Source: Holacanthus passer
Lineage: Eukaryota; Chordata; Actinopteri; Pomacanthidae
Length of the DNA: 64,000 nt
Assembly (NCBI GenBank): GCA_025331565.1
Contig: JAFREQ010000046.1
Coordinates: 2,482,501 to 2,546,500 of the forward strand
Reading direction: 5' to 3'
The notes beneath the pieces are model-generated. The model searched no databases, had not been told where the DNA came from, and was given only the letters and a program-made list of their open reading frames with translations. Shown one piece after another: positions 1-11,300 of the stretch. Both the position numbers and the translations under genes were made by a program. Numbering within the stretch: position 1 is the stretch's first letter; each line of letters begins with the position of its first letter.

Positions 1-135
1 AATCAAAATGTGATGCCAGTGGTTTAAAATAAAATGTTGAGCTTGATTGTTGCCCTTTTAGTCATGAGCATTTAAGCTTCTAGAGAAATACTTTGAAACC
101 AGGTTTTCAGGCGCTTTAAGTAAGAATTCTGCAGG
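1..135 (-). other. cert1: cert1 intron 6, 5' part
   Basis: This intronic sequence follows the donor at 136-141 and continues out of the window. No exon or repeat is recognised in it. Confidence 0.8.
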
Positions 136-141
136 ACTCAC

Positions 142-225
142 ATTTTTCTTTGCTGCCATTGTTGTTGTGCAGAAACTCTCCATCTGTCCTGGTGTTGGGG
201 AAGTCGTCTTCATCATCCTCCACGA
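142..225 (-). CDS. cert1: cert1 coding exon 6
   Basis: The exon has 84 bp. It encodes [20 protein letters not shown] and on to GSKEK, matching human [20 protein letters not shown]. The acceptor follows a run of 12 T on the minus strand, and the donor is AAT/GTGAGT at 136-141. It ends in phase 1, so the next exon must begin with the last two bases of a Leu codon. That exon lies left of the window. Confidence 0.94.
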
Positions 226-3200
226 CTAAAAAAAAAAAAGAGAATGTTTCAGAGGAGGGACGACAAACACAAAAACACCAACAGGTAGCTGCTACACACA
301 AGCCTTTTCTTGTAGGACCCTAGTAAAAGCCATCAGGGCTCCAGGGCAGGGGAGCGCCTTGTGGCTCATTCACAAGTTCAGCTACAGCCCAGCGCACCAT
401 CAGACTGACAGAACGCTGCTGTGCTGGACAACATGACAATGGTCTGGCTTCATCTTTAGAATGGACAGAGGGTGAGAGAGAGAAAAAGAGAGAGAGAGAG
501 GAGCAGAGAGAGGGAGGTGAGGAGAACAAAAGCAGGGCTTCATTCACTGTGGCCATCCACAGGCGCCCAGTGCAAGCTGCCATGAGCAAATGTTCAACCA
601 GCCAAGATGGGGTGAGGGTGAGGGGGCTTGTAGAATAACTCTGACTCACAACACACACACAGTGACATTCCCTACAAGATTCAGTACATGTTTCCTCCTC
701 ACATTTCATAATGTATACCAGTGTTTTAGAAGAAATAATTTAACCAGATTTTAGTAATCAGTTCTCATTTCTGGTTCCCAGAGTTTTCACCAATTTTCTA
801 TGATGTTGCTGCACATAATGTAAAAGCTATGTGACAAAATAAACTAGACTTCAAAAATTATTTTCATCATAGGTTCGTCTATTGGTTATTTTCCCAATTT
901 CTCAATTAACTGTTTTGTTTATATACAGGCCTAAAAGTAGTGAATCATATATGACAAATATTACTAATCGCTTACATTTCAGCTCCAAAATAAACCTGGA
1001 ACTTGAAATTTTCACAATTAAATATGTTCACTTCCAAAATCCACCCATAAAACCACAAAAATCTGATCCTACAGTGACAAAAGAATTGGTTAGTCTGAGT
1101 GTTGGTGACTGTGAGTCTTACTTTTATCCCTCTGCAGCTCATCTTTAGACACGGCGTCTGCACAGCCATCGAAGTATTTCTGAAGCGTGTCCACCTGCCT
1201 GCACAAGATATCTCTGAAGGTCTCCATCTCTGCCAGCTTCTCTCTCAGGCTGTGACCCTTCTACACAAACAATGAAGCAACAGAGTGGTTAGACTTTGTT
1301 TATATTTCTATAGACCAGTCCAGTATGTGTGTGCTGACAAAATTAACAGCTTGTGCTTGTGTGTACAAACACCAGAAAATCCCTCATGTGTGCAGATACA
1401 GTATTAAAGCCAGTGACCTCCTCAGCCACAGTAAACATTTCCCAGAAAGCTCACCTTGAAGGAGGATGTGGAGGTGGCAGAGTAGCCGCTGGTGGCTGAT
1501 GTGAGCGACAGCATGGAGCCATGTCTCCGCAGACTGGACTCTGAACCATATCCAGAATCAGCCTATGAAGAAACCAAGAGGTGTAGAGGAAAACAGAGGA
1601 AACAAGTTAGGGATGTTGTCACAAAGCAACCTCACTTAATAAAATACAGCATATAAAGCAAAGATTTAATCAAAACAAAAAGCCATGCGTGAGAAAAGAG
1701 CCGTGACATATTAAGCAAATCCAGTGATATAAAAACAAAAGTTCAGCTCTTATCAATACTTCACTAAAACTGATGTGAATAATCTCTGTTCAAACTCTCC
1801 ATCTGCTCTGAAGTGTCCTTATCGCTGTCCTGACCTCATCCTCAGCTTTGTTACACAATTTAGCCACGACTCCACATCATGCAAGTATGTATCAGACATC
1901 ATGCTACTGTGAGTCATGTCTCATCTATTCTGGTGTTTTTAACATCAAATCATTGATTGATTCATTCATTCATTGTTCTGTTCCCTTATAAATTATGAAT
2001 GATCTTTTTTTATTAAATGATTTTTATGGTACATCCACATATGTAAGTACGCAAGATTGAAATCCTATTAGAAACTACAGAATCAACGTCTAAGAAAGCC
2101 TTAATATTACTCTTGTTAATGTTGTAAGGAAACATTTTGACAGGACAGAGTGACATCAACAGCAGCACAGCATGACGCAGACTCAGCGACTATGGAAACA
2201 CAACTGAAACATCAACTGACTTCCTGTAAACTGGACTAGTTTCCCTTTCCTCTGACATAACAGGCCACCACTCAAAATAGATGGGTCAGTGACAGCACAG
2301 AGGAAAGGTTCAACGACACGGACAGATACTGGTAGACGGGAGAGACGGTGATGGGTTTCCCTTTAAGAGACACTTCTAATTTCAACCACCAGAGGGCATG
2401 AGACGTGCAGGCACGCTGGCATTTGCTAAAGCCTGGGGTAACTGTCGGTCAACGGCCAGGAGTAACTCCGCCTGCGTTCACATGGATTTCAGTCAGCGCT
2501 GCTTGCCCTTTAGCCAACATGCTGCTACCCCACTGGCTTCTTCAGCACAGATAGTGCTATCTGTTTGCATGAGGGCCGCTTAATCTGTTTGATGACACAG
2601 AAAAATCCTTGCAAGTAGAGGTTTTGTTGCAGCTGTACCATTTGATAAAATCAGAAAATACAAAATAAAACAGGTAACATTCATCAGCTGCTGGGTCTCC
2701 TGTCAACACAGTGCACGTGTTCCTAAGATGCAATACTGAGTAACTGTGTGAGTGTTTGTGTGTGTTTATGTGTCGGCCGATTGAAGCCCCAGTGCACACA
2801 CACTTCTGACTGTGGACAATAAAGACATGAAGCCTGGTACCGATAAAAAAAACTGAACAGATTTCTCTGAGTCACAAAGCTGTTTTTTAGGGATAAAAGA
2901 AAAAATTAAATTGCCATAAAATGTAACTTACATTACCAGAACTCAGGTCATTTGGCTGTTACTGCACATTTAAGATGTACAACATGCACAGTTTACATTA
3001 ATACAGACCATATCCTGGAAACCAGTGTTGTTTTCATCATGTAAAGATGTTTCTCTGTCTCAGACCAGAAGAAGACTGAAGTGTTAGCTGTAGTGTGTTG
3101 TGTCTCCCTGGAGATGCTGGGCGGCTGAGTGCTGTGAGTAATGTGGGTAAGAAAAGGAAGCGGGGCCTTCTAGGAAGAAGAGTTTTCAGCAGTGACTCAT

Positions 3201-5339
3201 TGTGGGTGTGGTGACGGCCCGGTGTGAGAGCATGTGCACAAGAATCCTGCTCCGTCTGAGTCACGGTGGCTCCCTGGTGCTGAGATGAGGAAAGAAGGGG
3301 GGAGGAGGGGGTTTCCCAAAGCGAGGACCACGAGTGAGCATGCATGTGTTTTGGCAGACTGAAGGTGTGGCGACTGCCTTTTCTTCATCTGTGTCTGACT
3401 GACTCACAACTATGGCGGCACTCTGGATTGCTTAAGTCTTTCAAACATAATATCAGTATATAAAAACCCTTTTTGTCGATGCTCTGCCCTCAGAAATCAT
3501 GTTCGTCTTTCCTCTCTGGCTCCGATGAAGACCAGATGTCACATGGGATTCTTTCCTTCATCAACAATTCAGAACATCATTTACATATGTGATGGTTGGT
3601 TACTGTGTACTTATTACCATAAACCTTCATTTCAGGTCTTCCTTTCCTCCATTGTTTTCTCCTCGACAGTCAACAGCAGGGATTGCAACCTGCTTCCTTT
3701 GTCCTTCACACTGACTGAATACAATGGTACTACTTTTGTTCTCCCTGCACTACAATGCTTTTAACACAGCACTTAAAAGGCCGAACTTGTAATTCAGCCC
3801 AGTGTAAATTCACACCGGACTTTAGGCAAACAACAAAGCAAGAAAGCCTTGACTATAGTCCAGCTAGCTGACTCTCCTCCAGGACAAATTAACCTCAGTG
3901 TTTCAGGTTTGGCCCCAGAAAATCATTAAAACAGGGTTGCCAGCCATCTGTTGGCTGTGTGTTTCACACAGCTTCCTCAGCAAGTCTTTTCAGAGTTACC
4001 CGTGCGATAAACGTGTGTATGAAAAGGAATGATCGTAACCCTGAGCCAACTGTTAGTCCAAGGTTAAGATAACTTTCAGCCCAGCATGCCCTCTGTTAAA
4101 AGCGTCATGTACCAATATCAAACCATCTAAGATAAAACTATCCACACAGCATACGTGCTTGTGCAAAAATCTTTTGTGGACTAAATAAACATATGTGCAC
4201 AGGTTAACACAAACACACACTTACTTCTACAGTGTACTGTGCTAAAGACAAGTGAGGCACTCAGTAAGTCCTACAGACTTTCTAACAAACGCACCAGTGG
4301 TGGAGGGATGATTATTGTTCCCTGGACTCCTCCCCTCTCTCTCCTCCCCTCTCTGATACTCTGATAGAGACACACACACGCACACAATAAACATACATAT
4401 TCACAAATCCAACCTTGTATATGATTTCACTCATTTGTTAGCAAATGTGACAGGAATTTGGTTTCTTTTGATACCAGTGTATTGTCTGCAGTGTTAGAGT
4501 GTGTGTGACTTACCCTGTGCAGCTCAATGGAGTCAATCCACTGGTGCCTGTGCTCTGGGTCCTGTGCTCTTAAGTACCACACACTGTCGTTTACACTAAT
4601 GTCCAGCCGGCACTCGTCAAACTCATGAGGCTACAAAGTAAACACAGGGAAAAAGGACACAGGACAAAAAGCTTGGTTAGTGATTGTGCATTGTATATAT
4701 AGTATATCACTGTTTATCCTTTAAATATCAGTCATTATGATCAGATCCTCTCTTGACGTCAGACGGAGGCAGAGAGAGGATCAGATACTGGAGGATGCTA
4801 TGAAATGAGGCCAGTTATAGGAACCCAGCTGGCTTGAGATCTGTTACAATGATGTCATTTCTAAACTTGCTGTCATGTTCTCTTCACAGCAAGAGGAAAC
4901 GCAAATCACTTTCCTGTTCGGGAAGAGCAGAGGGAGGCATAAGCGAGGTGGCCATCCATGTAAATAGCTATTAAAATGGCACTGAAATAGCTCTCTCTCT
5001 CTCTCTCTCTGCGTTATAGGGTGGGATACAATCTGTTCCTGAGATGGCTTTAACAACTGAAAACAAGGCAATCCACCACATTCACAGTGATGAGAGTGGA
5101 ATTTCTTCAATGTCGGCCTATCGGCTGTATATATCTCACAGAGAGAGGACAAAGAAGAGTATACCAGAGGCATCACGGCTTCCATTTTCAGACGTCGTCC
5201 CATAGGAGCAGAAGTGGCAGATAACTGGCCTTTTAAGGCAACTTGCACGATGGAGCATATTCCTAATAGCCCTCCAGTGTACTGTCAGCGCTGTAAAACT
5301 GCTGCACTTGCATGGCCAGCAACCAGGGACTATATGTGA

Positions 5340-5382
<43 letters not shown>

Positions 5383-8300
5383 CTAGGAGAGGTGGAGGCA
5401 GTGGTGATGACAGCAATGGGATTTACCTGTGCAGTATTTACAAAATGCATCAGGCCTTCTGAAAGGACACCTCTACTGTGAGTCCCAAAGCTAAATCACG
5501 CTCAAGGTCTAATCACAGTGAACGAACAGGCTGATATATGAGTGAACGTCTGGCTGGTTCAAGTGCAGCTGAGGACACAGCTTGAGAGAACTAAGGAGTA
5601 GAAATGAACAAATGAGCAGAGAAGCTAGAGACTGTAAGCAAAAGAGAAACCACATAGGAGAAGAGGCCTCTACATTTCTATGTTGGCCACAATACAATAA
5701 ACACATCTGGGGTCCTTCTCTTAGTATATTTGTAATGCACAGTAAGTGCAATTATCTTCTATGGAGGGCCAAGAGTCTGCAATGTTGCAAGAACCACTAG
5801 AGCCACTAATTTCTCTCATCAGCACTTTCAGAGTTAGCGACTGAAATTAACAGCTGTAGTGTTTGTTTAATGAATGCATTTAATGATTGTTTGAGTTAGT
5901 GAATCAATGCAGTGTTGTGAGTTAAAGTATTATAATTATACTTTATTGATTATTCCTGTCTACCAACTCCATTCCATCTATACAAGATGAACAACACATA
6001 AATGTTATATTCCTTAAAACAAGCAATAATGAAACAGGCATATATGATCATTAACAATTGCAAGCTTGCAATCTAATATCACCCAGTGTATCCTAGTGCC
6101 CAGACAGACTGAGCCCAAACCATTACTGAAGATTGTATTACTTCAGTGAGCTGGCAGACTAATAAATGGCCCACTATGGTGTCTTTAGAGAGGTTTCATT
6201 GGAGGAGTGGGAGTTGCCTGTGTTGCCCGACACCTGGATGGCACTGAAGCCAAGGCCAGATGCTCAATGTCAGTATCACAACACGAGGCTGAATGTTGAA
6301 AGCTTTCCAAATTAGATGCTCTTATAAACTTTACCAGCAGCATGAGTATAAGATCAACACCAGCGGCAGAGATGGAGAAGTAGAGGAAGCACAAAGCAAG
6401 GAAGGAAACAAGTGTGACGCTTCTCTAACCCTCTATTTGTTCCAGCAAAGACAAAAGATCAGACAATGTCAACAGCCTCCTCCTCCCTTAAACCCAGGAT
6501 TATACTGACTAGTTTCAAAATACAACCCCAACAAAGCAACAGACATAAAGACAAAGCAAACACAGTTGTAAAAATGGGTAAGGATACAAGTCTAAATAAG
6601 CAGAAAGGAAAGTAAAAGAACTGACCACAACATCTGAGAAAAAACAGAATGTACTGTACTTCCCCACACTCCTGTGACTATGCTGCAACAAAACCCATGT
6701 TACATTGCAGAGAAAGCTGGAGTGTTCCGGCACGCACTGCAAGTGTTGCTGGGATTTTAGTGTCATTTGGTTGCTAAGAAAGTGAGAAAATGGGTTTGTC
6801 TCGATCATCTCTGGACTACGGGGTCAGGGGTATATTGACTGGTGAGCAGGGTTGAGGGATGAAGGCCTGCACTGGGTCTGAGAAGGTTACTGGGATCCAA
6901 GGCTACAGTAAACAATAATCCATCAGGGGAAGGTCATCTTCGCAGCCTTGCACTTCACAAGATAACATGACACACTGACGATGATCTCAGCCTGGATCCT
7001 ATGTGAAAGGCAAGCAGACATTAAACTGAAGGGAGTGTTTAGTTTGTGTCTGCCTACTTGTGCTTGTGTGTGTAGGCTGATAAATGAACAACTGGAGACT
7101 AAAGACTAATGTAAAGCAAAGTCGATGTGGTGAACTGAAGAATTTCTGTTGCCTAGTGTGTGCTAGAATATTGTCCAGCCTCCTGTGACCATGAACAGGA
7201 CAAGCAGGTATTAAGAAAGTGATGGATGGTTATTTTGGATATGATTGCAGCAAAGCACTTTAGATCCCAGTACAAATCGATATTTATCCATATCGATTTA
7301 TCTTGTTGGGTTAAAAGGACAAAATCAAAGAGGCAATAAGTCTTTATTGTGCTTTGAAAGCTGTGTCTTACAGTGTTACTTCAGCATAAATTTCTAAAAC
7401 CATCCAGGACAAAAAGTAGACTGTGACCATGACTTTGTCAGCAACAATGATGAGGTTCACTGTGGTGTCCATGAGAGGTTTTAAAGAGTCCAATGTATGC
7501 GTAAAAAAACAAGCACTGCACAATCAACCAGTGCAGATGACACAAATGTAAGTTTTATGAAATCATTATGGCTAAAGATATTCACTGTTTTTTTCCCCAG
7601 TACTGCAGTGTAACAAGTATCATGAAGGCCACAATCAAAATGATGAGATAAAACAGCTTTATTCTGTCTCTGTTCTCTTCAAACATAAACTTCCTACTCA
7701 GCTTCAAAAAGACTTCCCCTCTGTCCTCTCCCTTCCAACCCCTTTCTGAGCTGATTTACGTGTTTGCAGTCACAGAGCTGGATGGATTGGAGCTCACCTT
7801 AAAATAGCTTGTGATTTTCAGTATCCAAGAAGAGAGAATGAAACCAATACAAACACAGCAACCCCCCACAAAGCTGCACTGAATTCCATTACTCACTTGT
7901 GCAAATTTAAAGATAATAATTATGCTACATGCAGAGGAGATTTGGACAAATATAGTTTCTTGTTCCTTCAACATTACTACTAAGGCGTGGAACATCTTTC
8001 TGTAGACTCTGGATACTAAAATGGGATCCCTATGTGCAGGAAACACTGACTCACCAAGTGGTCAGAGTGAAACACAGAGAAAGGGAAGGCTAAATGATCA
8101 AGGGTGACAGTAAAAACAACATTCATCACTGAAATACACACACACACATACAAACTTGGGCATGTGGTTCTTGACCCTCCTGATGACCCCCAATGTGGAG
8201 GAAGTCACATGCTGTGAGGAAGAGTCGCATTTCCTGGCTGAAGACACTTGGCAATTTCCAGCCTGACATCACTTGCGATGGTCTATTTAAACTCCACTTG

Positions 8301-11300
8301 ACCTTTAATCTCTCTTGCTCTTTCCCCATCTCTTTAATACCCACAAGTGGTTCATTGTCACAGATATCATGTGGAAAAAGACAAAGCATCACATCCAGAC
8401 CCACTGCATGAAGAACTGAAAACAATCCAACACCAAACTACCAGACATTCAGTCTGCACTACTCACCAATTCCACTGAGAGAAGGAATTACAAGTAGGCC
8501 AGTGTGCTCTTATTAACGGACCGTGGATCTAAAAATGGTAATGGTGGTTAGCAGCCTTTGTAGGTACAGTTGTAAATGCAGTTGTGGAGGCACGTTTGCA
8601 TCGACAGACAACCTCACAATCATGTGCTCCCACAACTTGGAACACATGACGATGGTCCGTGTCCACGTCAACCATCAGACTAGTTTGATAGTTTTCTTTG
8701 ATAGCCACAGTATGTAATAAATGTGCACCGATATTTCAGACAGAATTCTCCCAGTGTGACAACAAGGACTCACTAAATTTTCCTAAATTTTCCTTAAAAT
8801 CTGTATTTAATCCAGTCCGGGACAATGTTGACTTACTGGATAACATGTTTAGTTAGTTGGTAATTTACTATTCAAACCTGCCTAGTGCTAATGCTAATGT
8901 AACATTAGTCAGCTGTGCACATCTTAACTCACAGATCTGTTTGTTGTAAGTCTGTATCCAATTCAGTAAGTGGCATTAAGTTCCCCTGTAATAAAGGTGC
9001 CTGTGAACACATAAAGAGGGTACTTATGACCTACTACTGTGTAGACAGGTGGTGGACACAATGAAATGAACAATGTATAATGCAATCCAATCCAGCAGCT
9101 CTGCGAGGAATAATCTCTTTGGAAACTCTACAGTGTCCAATTCTGAGACTGTGTCAAACAGATGCTGTTTCCAGTCTGTTGAAAGTTGAGGCAGGAGTTT
9201 ACAGTGTTGGTCTGTTTGACTGCATTATATATCGTATATATGTTTGGTTGTTCTGCAATGAAGAAATCACACATTATTTTAGAGCTCTGCCAAATTTTCA
9301 CAACTTTAGTTTCCTAACTAAAATCTGTGAATGACTCATAGTGCAACTTTGACCACAGACCTCACTCTCTCTCTCTCTCTGAACTCTGAACTAGCTGTAT
9401 TAGATTACTTGATTAACTGATTAGCTGACCAACAGAAAATGAAGATTTCAGTACAAGTAATACAAACAATAAAACAAACAGCAAGTACACACGGACACAT
9501 CACAAGTCTTATATCTGACAACCTACTGGTGCATCTGTATCGGAGAGTTAATGTGAGAGTCATGAGGAAAAATAACAAGATGGTGAAAGTAAACAGAGAA
9601 ATACTTGTGAAAAAGAAAAGATATTTCTGCTCAAAAAAGGCAATAACTGTCTGTACATGACCATCAGCAGCTTTAACTCTTTCTTATTTATGCCCCAGAT
9701 GTCTGAGACCGATTTCCATTGGAATGAAAAATGACTGCAGCAGAGCACCACACGGAGGTTAATATTTACAGAGGCTGGGAATGGATGAAGCTGAACAAAT
9801 ACAGCTAATAGCAAAGCCTGTTTTATGCTGCCTGGGAACAGTAACTTATTCATTTCCCTTGTTACTGTTTGGAGAGAGACAGACGGAGCTGCCGTCAATG
9901 ACTGACCCGGGCTCCCACTGAAACACGATGAAAGGTGTGAAGAGTGCGAACATCCAGCATTAAACACTGTTGACACTTGTGGATTTATTTTCTCTGTGCT
10001 TAACAGAGTGTGGCAGCTCTTCTGAGAGACAGGATATTATTAAAGGTCTGACAGGCATGGGAGTCTCTGCTTCAGTGTACTGCATGCTACAGCTACAGCT
10101 CCAAACGGTTTGCTGCATTTCTTGGTCTCTCCTATACAGTGACACAGCATAACTAGTCTCATGACGAAGTTTCAAGTAAAGTATTACCACATAGCATGTT
10201 GTTTTGAAATGACAACAGTCACCTGACAGGCCGGTCACCCTCAGGCATAACTTGGGACATAATCAGGAGTTTGTAAAAATAAGTTTTCACCTGCAGCTGA
10301 AGAACAAGTTTGAGAAACTCCAGGATAAAATTCCTCATGATCAGAATTGCCAACAAAAAGTCGAGCTTTAGGCCTACACATGGATCCAGGAAGGAGCTGA
10401 CTCTTTCCTTCGTGAATTAAAGAGAAACATATGGTGGATGCCTGACATCTGAATCACATTTAATATATAATATGCCAAATTTCTCAAAACTATGCGAGAG
10501 GCTCAGGGAGAAAGGGGGAGCTGGGTAGAATGGAAGCAGAAACAGAAAAGCGTATCTATGCTCTTTAGATTTCTCCTTATGTGCTCCTCATGCCATCAGC
10601 TGATCCTACTAATGTTGATTTGAATGGTAAATTACAGCATTAGAAATTCCTGGGCTTGTCTTAATAAAATGGAAACTGAACAAGTTCAACTTTGGTCAAG
10701 TAAAAGTGAAGCAGTATTTCAAATTACAAGGTTAAGACAGCAAAGGAACAACTGGAGACACTAAGAAACACTGAAACAGCATTTTGGCTCAAAGTTTTTC
10801 TGAGTTCCTATGAGATTTTACAGTTTGATGAAATGTCAGTCACACAAGTGGACTTGTTTCCACAAGCAAGTCAAACCAAACTGCAATGTGCAACACACAA
10901 CTAAATTTTGTTTTCTATGAGAAGTGAATGACTTCGTTGCAGCACATGTTGTTCTTGCTTCAGACTTGAACAAAGCATCCAGTGTGAGAAAAAGCATGGC
11001 CAAAGGTGAAATTCAAAGAATTTTATACAGTGGTGTATGTGCCATGCAATCCTTCTGACCAAAACTGACAAAGTTGAGACACTGCACAATTCTTCCAACA
11101 GCATTACACAAGAAACTGCCCGAGCATTGTTTAGACAGAGAAAATTATCAGAGACTACACAAACTATCAAGACACATTTACCAGTGAGTTCATCAGCTGA
11201 ATGCAACAATTATTTCTTAGTTGATTTGTTTCTTTATTTAATTGTATTCCCCAAATTGCTGACCTAATTATTAAAAGGTTAACAAAGCTATGACAACCCT

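Noticed and set aside
3279..3292. TGGTGCTGAGA resembling an inverted REST half-site in cert1 intron 3.
   Set aside because: Only one half is present and it lies in the gene not expected to be REST-controlled.
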